Source: Pseudomonas trivialis (GTDB lineage: Bacteria; Pseudomonadota; Gammaproteobacteria; Pseudomonadales; Pseudomonadaceae). Taken from it: 64,000 nt of DNA. How positions within the stretch are numbered: position 1 is the first letter of the stretch; each line of letters opens with the position of its first letter. The notes beneath the pieces are model-generated. The model was not told where the DNA came from, made no database searches, and saw only the letters and a list, made by a program, of their open reading frames with translations. The position numbers were made by a program, and so were the translations under genes. This document shows positions 10,643-20,542 of the stretch, piece by piece. The stretch covers positions 372,001 through 436,000 of the forward strand of contig NZ_JYLK01000001.1 in assembly GCF_001439805.1 (NCBI RefSeq). Reading direction: 5' to 3'.

Positions 10643-11279
10643 GCAGTCTCCTTTCCAGGTAGCGCGCACTGAGGGACAAGGGGTAGCAGAGCAGGAAGTA
10701 ACCAAGGGCCACCAGGCCATAGACCATAAAGGGTTCGAAGGTGGCGTTGGCGAGCATGCCGCCGGTCTTGGTCAGTTCGGTGAAACCGATGATCGAGGTC
10801 ACGGCGGTGCCTTTGACCACCTGCACCGAGAACCCCACGGTGGGTGCCACGGCAATGCGCAGCGCCTGGGGCAGGATCACGTGGCGCAGTTGCTCAAGCG
10901 GGTTGAGCGCCAGGCTGGCCGAGGCTTCCCACTGCCCTGGGGCAATGGAATCGACGCAGCCGCGCCAGATTTCGGCCAGGTAGGCGCTGGTAAACAGGGT
11001 CAAGGCAATCGCGGCAGCGAGCCAGGGCGAGATATCCACGCCGAGCAGGGCCACGCCGAAAAACACCAGGAACAGCTGCATCAGCAGTGGCGTGCCCTGG
11101 AACAGTTCGATGTAGCCGCGCGCCACGTTGCGTGCAAAGGCCTTGCGGCTGATGCGCATCGTCATCACCAGCAGGCCGATCACGCCGCCGCCGACGAACG
11201 CCACCAGCGACAGCAGCAGCGTCCATTGCAGGCCGGTGAGCAGGTTGCGCACGATGTCCCAGAACGAAAAATCACTCAT
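10629..11279 (-). CDS. Polar amino-acid ABC transporter permease (second)
   Basis: A 216-residue inner-membrane permease of the HisM/GlnP family with about five membrane helices. The conserved EAA loop is visible (GQWEASASLALNPLEQLRHV). The ATG at 11279 overlaps the stop of the preceding permease by 4 bases (ATGA), so the pair is translationally coupled and probably forms a heterodimeric channel. Confidence 0.92.
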   Translation of the reverse strand: MSDFSFWDIVRNLLTGLQWTLLLSLVAFVGGGVIGLLVMTMRISRKAFARNVARGYIELFQGTPLLMQLFLVFFGVALLGVDISPWLAAAIALTLFTSAYLAEIWRGCVDSIAPGQWEASASLALNPLEQLRHVILPQALRIAVAPTVGFSVQVVKGTAVTSIIGFTELTKTGGMLANATFEPFMVYGLVALGYFLLCYPLSLSARYLERRLHASA

Positions 11280-11944
11280 TGGGCGTTCCTCATCACAAAG
11301 CGGCGCCCGATCCAGTTGAGCAACTGACGAATCATCAGCGCCATGCACAGGTACACCAGGGTGGTCAGGGCATAGGTTTCAAACGCGCGGAAATTGCGCG
11401 ACTGGATGAAGTTGGCGGCAAAGCTGAGTTCTTCGGTGGCGATCTGCGAACACACCGCCGAACCGAGCATCACGATGATGATCTGGCTGCTCAACGCCGG
11501 CCACACCTTGCCCAGCGCGGGCAGCAGCACCACGTGGCGGAACGCTTCGAAGCGCGTCATCGCCAGCGCTGCCGCCGCTTCCAGTTGCCCACGGGGGATG
11601 GCCTGGATGCCGGCGCGAATGATCTCGGTGGAGTAGGCCCCCAGGTTGATCACCATCGCCAGCACGGCGGCCTGCCACTCGGTGATTTTCAGCCCCAGGG
11701 ACGGCAAACCGAAGAAGATGAAGAACAACTGCACCAGAAACGGCGTGTTGCGGATCAACTCGACATAGACGCCGAAGCACCAGGCGAATGGCTGGATCTT
11801 CCAGGCGCGCACCACCGCGCCGACGATGCCCAAGGCCACCCCCAGGATCGCGCCGATGGCCGTCAGCTCAAGGGTGAACAGCGCGCCGCGCAACAGCAGG
11901 TCGGTATTGGCCAGCACCGGCACGAAGTCAAATTGATACGCCAT
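11276..11944 (-). CDS. Polar amino-acid ABC transporter permease (first)
   Basis: A 222-residue HisQ/GltJ-type permease with hydrophobic segments near residues 20-45, 60-85, 95-115 and 185-210 and an EAA loop (GQLEAAAALAMTRFEAFRHV). GGAG lies upstream of the ATG at 11944. It lies 17 bases after the substrate-binding protein gene and overlaps the next permease by 4 bases, which makes the order binding protein, permease, permease, ATPase. Confidence 0.92.
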   Translation of the reverse strand: MAYQFDFVPVLANTDLLLRGALFTLELTAIGAILGVALGIVGAVVRAWKIQPFAWCFGVYVELIRNTPFLVQLFFIFFGLPSLGLKITEWQAAVLAMVINLGAYSTEIIRAGIQAIPRGQLEAAAALAMTRFEAFRHVVLLPALGKVWPALSSQIIIVMLGSAVCSQIATEELSFAANFIQSRNFRAFETYALTTLVYLCMALMIRQLLNWIGRRFVMRNAQ

Positions 11945-11961
11945 AACTCAGCTCCGTGGTA

Positions 11962-12747
11962 TCAGAGGTCGGCAGGCAATGGCTCTTTAAGCCATTGCAG
12001 TGCGTTCTTTTCCAGGCTGCCATCGGCCTTGGCCGCCGTCAGGATCTGGTTGACCTTCTCCAGCAGAGCTGGCTCGTTCTTGTTCACGCCCACGTACACC
12101 GGCGAATCCTTGAGTTTCACCTTCAGCGCCGGCACGCGCTTGGGGTTGCGTTCGCTGATTGCCACCATCACCACGTTGCCGCTGGCGATCAGATCGACCT
12201 GGCCGGCGAGGTAGGCGGCGATGGTCGAGTTGTTGTCTTCGAAGCGCTTGATGGTCGCTTCCTTGGGTGCAACGGCGCTCAGCTCGATGTCTTCGATGGC
12301 GCCACGGGTGACGCTGATGGTCTTGCCCTTGAGGTCGTCGGTGGTGCTGATGGCGGCGTCAGGCGGGCCGAATACGGCCAGGTAGAACGGCGCGTAGGCC
12401 CGGGAGAAGTCGATGACCTTCTCGCGCTCGGGGTTCTTGCCCAGGCTGGAGATCACCAGGTCCACCTTGCCGGTGGTGAGGAACGGGATGCGGTTGGTGC
12501 TGTTGACCGGCGTCAGCTCCAGTTTGACCTTGAGCTGGTCGGCCAGCAGCTTGGCGGTGTCGATGTCCAGGCCGCGTGGCTTCATGTCGGGGCCGACCGA
12601 GCCGAACGGCGGGAAGTCCTGCGGTACGGCGACCTTGAGGGTGCCACGGGCGACGATATCGTCCAGACCGTTGGCCTGGGCGGGCGCCTGGCTCAGCATC
12701 AGGCTGGCAAACAGGGCAGTGAGCAGGGCGCTGCAGCGCTTGGTCAT
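11962..12747 (-). CDS. Amino-acid ABC transporter periplasmic substrate-binding protein
   Basis: A 261-residue protein of the SBP_bac_3 family (ArtJ/GlnH/FliY type). The signal peptide ends at SQAPAQA; the mature part begins with the family pattern GTLKVAVPQDFPPFG and continues with GLDIDTAKLLADQL and the DLVISSLGKNPEREKVIDFS stretch that forms the ligand site. The ATG at 12747 has GGAGAG upstream. It is the first gene of the importer operon, divergent from the GntR regulator at 13013 across a 265-bp gap. The exact amino acid bound cannot be read from sequence. Confidence 0.92.
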   Translation of the reverse strand: MTKRCSALLTALFASLMLSQAPAQANGLDDIVARGTLKVAVPQDFPPFGSVGPDMKPRGLDIDTAKLLADQLKVKLELTPVNSTNRIPFLTTGKVDLVISSLGKNPEREKVIDFSRAYAPFYLAVFGPPDAAISTTDDLKGKTISVTRGAIEDIELSAVAPKEATIKRFEDNNSTIAAYLAGQVDLIASGNVVMVAISERNPKRVPALKVKLKDSPVYVGVNKNEPALLEKVNQILTAAKADGSLEKNALQWLKEPLPADL

Positions 12748-12863
12748 GGCAACTCTCCGGGAAGGGCGAAGGAATTTTCTGAATTTGACTGCTGTGCGTG
12801 ATTGCACAGCCCATGCCAGCCTTCCCTGAATCGTCTGTGGGGCCGGGATTTGCTGAGTTTGGG

Positions 12864-12877
12864 TGGTCTTACTGGTC
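12864..12877. promoter_or_regulatory. Candidate GntR/FCD operator between importer and regulator
   Basis: TGGTCTTACTGGTC fits the TNGTNNNACNA pattern known for FadR/LldR-type GntR regulators except for the last base, and contains a direct repeat TGGTC. It lies midway in the divergent gap 12748-13012, where the regulator encoded at 13013 would act on the importer and on itself. A second dyad, CAACT ... AGTTG, lies at 12975-12992, just before the regulator start. Confidence 0.35.
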
Positions 12878-13012
12878 TGAACAGTTTGCAGGCTTTTCGC
12901 ACCTTTTTCGGGCGTCGCTGAAACCGCGCGAGCCCCTTTGGGGCGTGGCTTGCCGACGGCCCGGAATAGCTTTACAACTAGCTGCTCAGTTGACTGGAAC
13001 CTTGAGTTTTTT

Positions 13013-13708
13013 ATGCATGCCATCGCCCAAGCCGTACCGGAAGCGGCCCTGCAGGCCATCCGCAAACTGATCAAGGAGCAAGGCTTTTGCGCGGGCGATG
13101 CACTGCCGTCCCAGCGTGACCTCGCGTTGCAGTTGGGGGTGAGCCGTGCGTCGTTGCGCGAGGCGTTGTCGTCACTGAGTGCCTTGGGTGTGGTCAGCGT
13201 GCAGCCGGGCAAAGGCGTGTTCGTCCAAGGGGCGCAGGAGTCGCCCGCATTTGCCTGGCCGTTTGCGGCGCAGGCCACGCCGCTGGATATCTTCCAACTG
13301 CGCTATGCCCTTGAAGGGTTCGCCGCCGGGTTGGCGGCGATGACGTTGACCCTCGATGAGCTTGACGGCCTGGAAGATAACGTCGAGGCAATGCGCAAGG
13401 TCCTCAGGGCCGGCGATTTCGAGGCGGCGGCAAGGCTGGACTTCGACTTTCACCAGCGCATCCTGCTCGCCAGCGGTAACCAGGCAATGGTGAGCATCCT
13501 CAGCACCAGCGCCGACGTGTTCCTGGAAAGTCAGAAGCTACCGTTCATCCGGCCGGAAAGGGCCATGGAGACCTGGCAGGAACACCGCAGGATCCTGCGC
13601 GCCCTGGCCCGGCGGGCGAGCGCGGCGGCGCAGAAAGCCATGCAGGAACACGTACGCAATGCAGCGTTGCGCACCGGGATTGCCTTCGTGACCCCCGTCT
13701 CGCCTTGA
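13013..13708 (+). CDS. GntR-family transcriptional regulator (FCD/FadR subfamily)
   Basis: A 231-residue regulator. The N-terminal winged helix-turn-helix has the GntR signature ([20 protein letters not shown], about residues 28-47, then [14 protein letters not shown] and the wing QPGKGVFV). The C-terminal all-helical FCD domain carries the metal/ligand-binding residues of the family ([14 protein letters not shown], and later EHRRI). The start at 13013 (MHAIAQAV) is just upstream of the DNA-binding domain. It is divergent from the amino-acid importer and is the obvious candidate to control it, with an amino acid as inducer; that is inference. Confidence 0.88.
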   Translation: MHAIAQAVPEAALQAIRKLIKEQGFCAGDALPSQRDLALQLGVSRASLREALSSLSALGVVSVQPGKGVFVQGAQESPAFAWPFAAQATPLDIFQLRYALEGFAAGLAAMTLTLDELDGLEDNVEAMRKVLRAGDFEAAARLDFDFHQRILLASGNQAMVSILSTSADVFLESQKLPFIRPERAMETWQEHRRILRALARRASAAAQKAMQEHVRNAALRTGIAFVTPVSP

Positions 13709-13827
13709 GGGGCTCATACCCAAACTCATGCGCCGCCATAGCAACACTCAATCAGAGGCGACTTCCTGAACGGGGGAAGGGCGGCTATGATGGGCGACGT
13801 TTTTTTGCTTACAACCTGGAGACTTCC

Positions 13828-14157
13828 ATGAGCAGCGATCTTATCAAACACGTTAGCGACGCTAGCTTCGAAGCTGATGTACTCAAGGCCACCGGCCCTG
13901 TACTGGTTGATTACTGGGCAGAGTGGTGCGGGCCTTGCAAAATGATCGCCCCGGTCCTGGACGACATTGCAACCACGTATGCAGGCAAGCTGACCATTGC
14001 CAAGCTGAACATCGACGAGAACCAGGAAACCCCTGCCAAGCACGGCGTGCGTGGTATCCCTACGTTGATGCTGTTCAAGAACGGCAACGTCGAGGCCACC
14101 AAGGTAGGCGCGCTGTCGAAGTCCCAGTTGCAAGCTTTCCTCGACGCCAACATCTAA
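13828..14157 (+). CDS. trxA: Thioredoxin 1
   Basis: A 109-residue cytosolic thiol-disulfide reductant for ribonucleotide reductase, PAPS reductase, peroxidases and others. The redox site WCGPC is at residues 33-37, followed by the [11 protein letters not shown] helix and the conserved cis-proline motif GIPTL. The ATG at 13828 gives the normal family length; CTGGAG at 13816-13821 is the ribosome site. It is closed by a strong terminator and followed by rho, the common gammaproteobacterial order. Confidence 0.98.
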   Translation: MSSDLIKHVSDASFEADVLKATGPVLVDYWAEWCGPCKMIAPVLDDIATTYAGKLTIAKLNIDENQETPAKHGVRGIPTLMLFKNGNVEATKVGALSKSQLQAFLDANI

Positions 14158-14165
14158 GCGTCGTC

Positions 14166-14195
14166 AAAAAAGCCCCGTAAATCACGGGGCTTTTT
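14166..14195 (+). terminator. Rho-independent terminator of trxA
   Basis: AGCCCCGT and ACGGGGCT form a GC-rich stem with a short AAATC-type loop, followed by TTTTT and preceded by AAAAA. It starts 9 bases after the trxA stop. Confidence 0.92.
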
Positions 14196-14391
14196 CGTAA
14201 AACAGGGCTGGACGCTCCGAAATTCAGGTGGTACATTCGCCCCCGCACTGGTTTCTCCACTGCCCCCTGCAAGCCGTCGCCGACGCATTCCTTTTCGATT
14301 AGTACGCGATCCTGTCGCTTTCTCCGCGGCGCGGCCTCATTAAGCCAAAAGCTTAATTTCCCCCCTCCATAAATGATTACGTCATTCCTAT
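14196..14391 (+). promoter_or_regulatory. rho promoter and leader region
   Basis: A 196-base gene-free stretch between the trxA terminator and rho. It is pyrimidine-rich, with C-rich unstructured runs (CCACTGCCCCCTGC, TTTCCCCCCTCC). Rho autoregulates by terminating in its own leader in E. coli; a C-rich, G-poor leader here is consistent with a Rho-loading site. No leader peptide or clear Shine-Dalgarno before the rho ATG is seen. Confidence 0.45.
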
Positions 14392-15651
14392 ATGAATCTG
14401 ACTGAACTCAAGCAAAAGCCGATTACCGACCTGCTCCAACTGGCCGAAGAAATGGGCATAGAAAATATGGCCCGTTCGCGCAAGCAGGACGTGATTTTCT
14501 CCCTGCTCAAAAAGCACGCAAAAAGCGGCGAGGAAATCTCCGGTGATGGCGTGCTGGAGATTCTCCAGGACGGCTTCGGCTTCCTCCGCTCTGCAGACGC
14601 GTCCTATCTCGCCGGCCCGGACGATATCTACGTCTCGCCGAGCCAGATCCGTCGCTTCAACTTGCGCACCGGCGACACCATCGTCGGCAAGATTCGCCCT
14701 CCGAAGGAAGGCGAGCGCTATTTCGCCCTGCTCAAGGTCGACACGATCAACTTCGATCGTCCCGAGAACGCGAAAAACAAGATTCTCTTCGAGAACCTGA
14801 CCCCGCTGTTCCCGACCGTGCGCATGAAGATGGAAGCCGGTAACGGTTCCACCGAAGACTTGACCGGTCGCGTGATCGACCTGTGTGCGCCAATCGGCAA
14901 GGGCCAGCGCGGCCTGATCGTCGCACCGCCGAAAGCCGGTAAAACGATCATGCTGCAGAACATTGCCGCGAACATCGCGCGCAACAACCCGGAAGTTCAC
15001 CTGATCGTATTGCTGATCGATGAGCGTCCGGAAGAAGTAACCGAAATGCAGCGCACCGTGCGCGGCGAAGTGGTTGCCTCGACGTTCGACGAGCCGCCAA
15101 CCCGCCACGTGCAGGTTGCCGAGATGGTGATCGAAAAGGCCAAGCGCCTGGTCGAGCACAAGAAGGACGTGGTGATTTTGCTCGACTCCATCACCCGTCT
15201 GGCGCGTGCCTACAACACCGTGATCCCGAGCTCCGGCAAGGTACTGACGGGTGGTGTCGACGCCCACGCCCTGGAGAAACCGAAACGTTTCTTCGGCGCC
15301 GCGCGCAACATCGAAGAAGGCGGTTCGCTGACCATCATCGCCACCGCGCTGGTTGAAACCGGTTCGAAGATGGATGAAGTGATCTACGAAGAGTTCAAGG
15401 GTACCGGCAACATGGAACTGCCCCTGGACCGTCGTATCGCTGAAAAGCGTGTGTTCCCGGCGATCAACATCAACCGTTCCGGCACCCGCCGCGAAGAGTT
15501 GCTGACCGCCGACGACGAACTGCAGCGCATGTGGATTCTGCGCAAGTTGCTGCACCCGATGGACGAAGTCGCTGCCATCGAGTTCCTGATCGACAAGCTG
15601 AAAACCACCAAGACCAACGACGAGTTCTTCTTGTCGATGAAGCGTAAATAA
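14392..15651 (+). CDS. rho: Transcription termination factor Rho
   Basis: A 419-residue hexameric RNA helicase that ends transcription, the same length as E. coli Rho. The N-terminal helical part ([10 protein letters not shown]) leads to the cold-shock-like RNA-binding fold ([13 protein letters not shown]). Then follow Walker A (APPKAGKT), Walker B ([16 protein letters not shown]), the Q-loop and the R-loop with the family stretch [21 protein letters not shown]. It ends with its own terminator, so it is monocistronic. Confidence 0.98.
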   Translation: MNLTELKQKPITDLLQLAEEMGIENMARSRKQDVIFSLLKKHAKSGEEISGDGVLEILQDGFGFLRSADASYLAGPDDIYVSPSQIRRFNLRTGDTIVGKIRPPKEGERYFALLKVDTINFDRPENAKNKILFENLTPLFPTVRMKMEAGNGSTEDLTGRVIDLCAPIGKGQRGLIVAPPKAGKTIMLQNIAANIARNNPEVHLIVLLIDERPEEVTEMQRTVRGEVVASTFDEPPTRHVQVAEMVIEKAKRLVEHKKDVVILLDSITRLARAYNTVIPSSGKVLTGGVDAHALEKPKRFFGAARNIEEGGSLTIIATALVETGSKMDEVIYEEFKGTGNMELPLDRRIAEKRVFPAININRSGTRREELLTADDELQRMWILRKLLHPMDEVAAIEFLIDKLKTTKTNDEFFLSMKRK

Positions 15652-15670
15652 CACTTCAGGTCCGTGAGAA

Positions 15671-15697
15671 TGGCGCCCTTTGGGGCGCCATTTTTTT
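15671..15697 (+). terminator. Rho-independent terminator of rho
   Basis: TGGCGCC and GGCGCCA form the stem around a CTTTGG-type loop and are followed by seven T. It lies 20 bases after the rho stop. Confidence 0.93.
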
Positions 15698-15799
15698 GTG
15701 TCACAAATGAGCGGTTCGCGGCATCCGTGTCAGTTAAGACACAAAAAAACACGAGTGCGTCTACGCTCATCCCCATTCGTATCTGGCTGACATTGATTT

Positions 15800-17782
15800 A
15801 TGACTGTTCTTGCTTACCGAAGAGACATTGATGGCCTGCGTGCTGTCGCGGTTCTGGCTGTTGTGTTGTTTCACTTTGGCGTGCCGGGCGTTACCGGCGG
15901 CTTTGTTGGCGTTGATGTGTTCTTCGTGATTTCGGGTTTCCTGATCACCTCGATCATCTGGCGCGAACGCCAGGCCGGGCGCTTCAGTTTTGTGGAGTTC
16001 TGGGCGCGGCGTGCCCGGCGCATTCTGCCAGCGCTCTTCGTGATGATCGTGGCGACGCTGGTGGCGGGCTGGTTCCTGCTGGCGCCCAAAGACTATGAGG
16101 AGCTGGGGCGGGCGGCGCACTATCAGGTGATCTTCACCTCCAACCTGCTGTTTGCGCGCCAGCATGGCTATTTCGAGGCGGCGTCCGACATCAAGCCGCT
16201 GCTGCATACCTGGTCGCTGGCGGTCGAAGAACAGTTCTATATCCTCTTTCCCTTGCTGCTGACCCTGCTTTCAAGCCGCTTGAAGCACTGGCGCCTGGCC
16301 CTGTTCGGCGTGTTGCTGGTGTCGTTCGGCATGAGCGTCTGGGCGGTGGAGCACGAACCGCAAAAAGCCTTCTTCCTGTTGCATTTGCGCGCCTGGGAAT
16401 TGCTCGCCGGCGCCATGCTGGCGGTGCTGCCCGCGCGTGAGTGGCGCGCCTCACCGGCCCTGGCCCAGTGGGTCAGCCTGGGGGCGATGGGGTTGATCCT
16501 GATTGCCGTATTCGGCTTCGATTCACAGACAGCCTTCCCCGGCACCGCCGCGCTGCTGCCGGTACTCGGCGTGGTCGGACTGATCTGGGCCAATGGGCAG
16601 CAATACACCTGGGTGGGGCGTCTGCTGAGCTCAAGGGTGATGGTGGGCCTGGGGCTTATCTCGTACTCCTGGTACCTCTGGCACTGGCCGGTATTCGTGT
16701 ACGCCAACTACGCGGCGGTCGATGGCTTGAGCGCCACGGAGTTGGGCGCTCTGATGCTGCTGAGCCTGGTGTTGGGTTATCTGTCCTGGCGCTTTGTGGA
16801 GACGCCTTTCAGGGAAAAGCGGGTGCTGGCGACGCGCAAGGCGATTCTCGTCGCGGCAGCGGTCGGCATCCTGTCCATCGGCCTTACGGGCGTGGCGTTG
16901 CGCAAGGCTGATGGCGTGCCTTCGCGCTTGTCCGAGCAGGCGCTGCGGTATGCCCAGGCGAAGAAGTGGAGCCCCGAATTGATGGCCTGCATGGCAGACA
17001 AGGACACGCCGGATGAGCGGCTGTTCTGTCATTTTGGTCCGAAAAATCCGGCAGTGTCTGCGTTGGTGTGGGGCGACAGCCATGCCACCGCGTTGATCCC
17101 GGCGCTCGAAATCGGCGCAAAGAAGCACGACATCAGCCTGATGGAGGCCAGTTTTGCCGGCTGCGTGCCGCTGGACGGCCTGGAAAACATTGCTCGCTGC
17201 GCGCATTTCAATCGCCGCGTCGAGAAAGCCATGAGCGAACAGCCGATCAGCGATGTGGTGCTGGCCGCCCGTTGGAGCCTGTATCTGTACGGGCAGATGT
17301 CGGGTGACAAGGAGCACGCGCTCAAGGACCCGAGCACCGGCCAGTACGTACGCGCGGTGGCCGAACAACGCTTCGCCGACGGCATGCGCGCGCGCATCAA
17401 GGGCCTGCGAGCGGCGGGGCACCGTGTGTGGCTGGTCAAGGAAGTGCCGCTGCAGGAAATCATCGTGCCGTACCGCCTCAGCCGCCTGGCCATGATGCAC
17501 CGGCCGGTGGACCGTGAAGGACTGCCGATCGCCAAGCACCTGGCGCGCGAGGCATTCATCTCCAACCTGTTCGACGAATTGGCCGCCGCCGACAGCGGTG
17601 TAAGGGTGCTGGACCCGGCGCCCCAGCTGTGTGGCGCCGACGGCCTGTGCCGGGTAGAACTCAATGGGCGCGCGCTGTACACCGACGATAATCACCTGTC
17701 CGACGTGGGCGCGCGGCACATCGAGGCGTTCCTGGAGCCCTTGTTCAGTTCGCTCCAATCACGGGGGCTGACGGCCAATTAA
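15800..17782 (+). CDS. Membrane O-acyltransferase with C-terminal SGNH domain (OafA-like)
   Basis: A 660-residue protein likely to O-acetylate a cell-surface glycan such as O-antigen. Residues 1-370 are an Acyl_transf_3 domain with about ten membrane helices; the family catalytic stretch is seen ([20 protein letters not shown], then [13 protein letters not shown] and the [10 protein letters not shown] motif). Residues 400-655 form a periplasmic SGNH hydrolase-like domain with the nucleophile in WGDSHA (S427) and the C-terminal DNHLSDVG block. It stands alone between rho and ubiD, as the O-antigen acetylase gene does in P. aeruginosa. No sugar-biosynthesis genes are adjacent, so the substrate is open. 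Confidence 0.88.
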   Translation: MTVLAYRRDIDGLRAVAVLAVVLFHFGVPGVTGGFVGVDVFFVISGFLITSIIWRERQAGRFSFVEFWARRARRILPALFVMIVATLVAGWFLLAPKDYEELGRAAHYQVIFTSNLLFARQHGYFEAASDIKPLLHTWSLAVEEQFYILFPLLLTLLSSRLKHWRLALFGVLLVSFGMSVWAVEHEPQKAFFLLHLRAWELLAGAMLAVLPAREWRASPALAQWVSLGAMGLILIAVFGFDSQTAFPGTAALLPVLGVVGLIWANGQQYTWVGRLLSSRVMVGLGLISYSWYLWHWPVFVYANYAAVDGLSATELGALMLLSLVLGYLSWRFVETPFREKRVLATRKAILVAAAVGILSIGLTGVALRKADGVPSRLSEQALRYAQAKKWSPELMACMADKDTPDERLFCHFGPKNPAVSALVWGDSHATALIPALEIGAKKHDISLMEASFAGCVPLDGLENIARCAHFNRRVEKAMSEQPISDVVLAARWSLYLYGQMSGDKEHALKDPSTGQYVRAVAEQRFADGMRARIKGLRAAGHRVWLVKEVPLQEIIVPYRLSRLAMMHRPVDREGLPIAKHLAREAFISNLFDELAAADSGVRVLDPAPQLCGADGLCRVELNGRALYTDDNHLSDVGARHIEAFLEPLFSSLQSRGLTAN

Positions 17783-17841
17783 GCTGCCAGCCGTCCTCAG
17801 AGCAGGTAGGATGTAAGCCTATTTTACGGGTGGCAGGGTTA

Positions 17842-19308
17842 ATGAAATTCAAGGATCTTCGGGATTTCGTGCAGCAACTTGAGCAGCGCGGAGAGTTGAA
17901 ACGCATCCAGATGCCGATTTCCCCGGTGCTGGAAATGACTGAGATTTGCGACCGCACCTTGCGCAGCAAGGGCCCGGCGCTGCTGTTCGAGAACCCGACC
18001 GGCTTTGATATCCCGGTGCTCGGCAACCTGTTCGGCACCCCCGAGCGCGTGGCTTTTGGCATGGGCGCCGAGTCGGTCAGCGAGCTGCGCGAGATCGGCA
18101 AGCTGCTGGCCTTTCTCAAGGAGCCCGAGCCGCCCAAGGGGTTGAAGGACGCCTGGTCGAAGCTGCCGATCTTTCGCAAGATCATTGCCATGGCGCCCAA
18201 GGTGGTCAAGGACGCGGTGTGCCAGGAAGTGGTCATCGAGGGCGATGACGTGGACCTGGCCATGCTCCCGGTGCAGACCTGCTGGCCCGGTGACGTCGGC
18301 CCGCTGATCACCTGGGGACTGACCGTCACCAAAGGCCCGAACAAGGATCGCCAGAACCTCGGCATTTACCGTCAGCAAGTGATCGGCCGCAACAAGGTGA
18401 TCATGCGCTGGCTGAGCCACCGTGGCGGCGCCCTGGATTTTCGCGAGTGGTGCGAAAAGCATCCCGGCAAGCCGTTCCCGGTCTCCGTAGCGCTGGGCGC
18501 CGACCCCGCCACGATCCTGGGCGCCGTGACCCCGGTGCCAGACAGCCTCTCCGAATACGCGTTCGCCGGCCTGTTGCGCGGTAACCGTACCGAGCTGGTG
18601 AAATGCCGTGGCAACGATCTGCAAGTGCCGGCCACTGCCGAAATCATCCTCGAAGGGGTGATTCATCCGGGCGAAATGGCCGATGAAGGGCCCTACGGCG
18701 ACCACACCGGCTACTACAACGAGGTCGACAGCTTCCCGGTGTTTACCGTGGAGCGCATCACCCATCGGATCAAGCCGATCTATCACAGCACCTACACCGG
18801 CCGCCCGCCCGATGAGCCGGCCATTCTCGGCGTGGCGCTCAACGAAGTGTTCGTGCCGATCCTGCAAAAGCAGTTCCCGGAAATCACCGATTTCTACCTG
18901 CCGCCCGAAGGCTGTTCGTACCGGATGGCCATCGTGACCATGAAGAAGTCGTACCCGGGGCATGCCAAGCGGGTAATGCTGGGTGTGTGGTCGTTTTTGC
19001 GACAGTTCATGTACACCAAGTTCGTTATCGTCACCGACGACGATATCAATGCCCGCGACTGGAATGACGTGATCTGGGCCATCACCACGCGCATGGACCC
19101 CAAGCGCGACACGGTGATGATCGATAACACGCCGATCGACTACCTTGACTTCGCCTCGCCGGTATCGGGCCTGGGCTCGAAAATGGGCCTGGATGCCACG
19201 CACAAGTGGCCGGGCGAAACCACTCGCGAGTGGGGCAGGGTGATCGTCAAGGATGAAGCCGTCACGGCACGTGTCGATGCGATCTGGAAAGAATTGGGAA
19301 TAGATTGA
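17842..19308 (+). CDS. ubiD: 3-octaprenyl-4-hydroxybenzoate carboxy-lyase
   Basis: A 488-residue prenylated-FMN-dependent decarboxylase of ubiquinone synthesis. The ATG at 17842 ([19 protein letters not shown]) is the usual family start; the GTG at 17830 would add four residues. Hallmarks include the E-rich catalytic region with [23 protein letters not shown], the prFMN-binding [13 protein letters not shown] stretch ([13 protein letters not shown]), and [13 protein letters not shown]. It needs cofactor made by UbiX, which is not in this window. Its TGA overlaps the ATG of the next gene (TGATG), suggesting coupled translation with the reductase. Confidence 0.96.
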   Translation: MKFKDLRDFVQQLEQRGELKRIQMPISPVLEMTEICDRTLRSKGPALLFENPTGFDIPVLGNLFGTPERVAFGMGAESVSELREIGKLLAFLKEPEPPKGLKDAWSKLPIFRKIIAMAPKVVKDAVCQEVVIEGDDVDLAMLPVQTCWPGDVGPLITWGLTVTKGPNKDRQNLGIYRQQVIGRNKVIMRWLSHRGGALDFREWCEKHPGKPFPVSVALGADPATILGAVTPVPDSLSEYAFAGLLRGNRTELVKCRGNDLQVPATAEIILEGVIHPGEMADEGPYGDHTGYYNEVDSFPVFTVERITHRIKPIYHSTYTGRPPDEPAILGVALNEVFVPILQKQFPEITDFYLPPEGCSYRMAIVTMKKSYPGHAKRVMLGVWSFLRQFMYTKFVIVTDDDINARDWNDVIWAITTRMDPKRDTVMIDNTPIDYLDFASPVSGLGSKMGLDATHKWPGETTREWGRVIVKDEAVTARVDAIWKELGID

Positions 19309-20279
19309 TGCGTGTAACCCTGCAACCTTCCGGCGCTGTATTGGAGCTTGTCCCTGGCGAGCGAATCCTTGAGGGCGCACGCCGTCTGGGCTACGAATGC
19401 CCGCAGGCGTGTCGCAATGGCGTGTGCCACGTGTGCGTGGCGCTGCTGGTGGAGGGGCGCGTGCAGCAAAATGGCGAGGTGCTCGACCACGGCGAGTTCT
19501 ACACCTGCATCGCCGAGCCGCTGGAAGATTGCATCGTATTGTGGGATGGCGTGCTGGCGCCGGGAGAGTTGCCGTTGCGCAAGTTGGCGTGCCAATTGAG
19601 TGAGTGCGTCGAGGTCGGTGGTGATGTATGGCGCGTGCGCCTGCTGGCACCGGCCGGCAAGGCGGTGCGTTACCACGCCGGGCAGTACCTGATGATCGAG
19701 CGGGACAATGGCGAGAAAAAGTCGGCGTTTTCCCTGGCTTCGGCGCCCCATGCCGGGCGTGAGCTGGAACTGCATGTGCTGGTGCGCGAGGACAGCGCCC
19801 GCGACTTGCTCGAACAATTGCAGCGTGACCGGATGGCCCGCGTCGAGCTGCCGTTTGGCGACACACACCTGGCCGAGCTGCCGGACGGCCCGCTGGTGCT
19901 GATCGCCGCCGGCACCGGCATGGCACAGATGCACAGCCTGATCGAGCATTGCCGCGCGTCGGGCTTCAAACACCCGGTGCACCTGTACTGGGGCGTGCGT
20001 CGCCCGGAAGACTTTTACGAAATCGAACACTGGGACCAGTGGCGGCAATTGCCCAACCTGTTCCTGCACAAGGTGGTCAGTGACCTGTGCGGCTGGGAGG
20101 GGCGTTGCGGGTTGCTGCATGAAGCCGTGTGCGAAGACATCACCGACCTTACGGCGGTGCATGTGTACGCCAGCGGTTCACCGGCAATGATCTACGGCAC
20201 CCTTGATGCGCTGGTCGAAGCCGGCATGGACGCCCATCAGATGCGTGCCGACGTGTTTGCCTACGCGCCACGGCCCTGA
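19308..20279 (+). CDS. 2Fe-2S ferredoxin/FAD-NAD(P)H reductase (annotated in relatives as CDP-6-deoxy-delta-3,4-glucoseen reductase)
   Basis: A 323-residue electron-transfer flavoprotein. The N-terminus is a plant-type ferredoxin domain with cluster cysteines in YECPQACRNGVCHVC and a later CIAEP. The centre is an FAD-binding beta-barrel (RYHAGQYLMIER, FSLAS) and the C-terminus an NAD-binding domain (LIAAGTGMAQMHSL). Relatives carry a deoxysugar-reductase name, but there is no deoxysugar pathway here. Overlap of the start codon with the ubiD stop points to a redox role tied to ubiquinone or flavin metabolism (Fre-like flavin reduction is one option); that is inference. Confidence 0.85.
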   Translation: MRVTLQPSGAVLELVPGERILEGARRLGYECPQACRNGVCHVCVALLVEGRVQQNGEVLDHGEFYTCIAEPLEDCIVLWDGVLAPGELPLRKLACQLSECVEVGGDVWRVRLLAPAGKAVRYHAGQYLMIERDNGEKKSAFSLASAPHAGRELELHVLVREDSARDLLEQLQRDRMARVELPFGDTHLAELPDGPLVLIAAGTGMAQMHSLIEHCRASGFKHPVHLYWGVRRPEDFYEIEHWDQWRQLPNLFLHKVVSDLCGWEGRCGLLHEAVCEDITDLTAVHVYASGSPAMIYGTLDALVEAGMDAHQMRADVFAYAPRP

Positions 20280-20338
20280 TGTTATGCATTGGCGCTGTGG
20301 GAGGCTCCTAGCGCTGTCGCGCAGCAAACCGGGGCCTC

Positions 20339-20472
20339 TGTGGCGAGCGGGCTTGCCCCGCGTCGGGGGGCGAAGCGCCCCCAATCAAAGAAAACGCGGT
20401 GTACCTGACACTACGCAGAACATGGTTTGGGGCTGCTGCACAGCCCAGCGCGGGGCAAGCCCGCTCGCCACA
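20339..20472. repeat. REPIN of a second sequence class
   Basis: Arms at 20339-20362 and 20449-20472 are inverted copies of TGTGGCGAGCGGGCTTGCCC plus four more bases, perfectly complementary over 24 positions. This core differs from the GTGGGAGG class elsewhere in the window. The inner 86 bases contain small hairpins (GGGGGCG/CGCCCCC at 20365-20382). The whole gap 20280-20542 holds only this element. It lies between the reductase and a convergent small gene. Confidence 0.85.
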
Positions 20473-20542
20473 GGAGTGTGGCTGCCTGAAACTTCATTTT
20501 TAAATCAATAAGTTATTTTGTGTTTGAGAAGAGCTGCTTCGC

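Noticed and set aside
17839..19926. Long minus-strand frame opposite ubiD and the reductase
   Set aside because: Spans two well-supported plus-strand genes and lacks any domain pattern.
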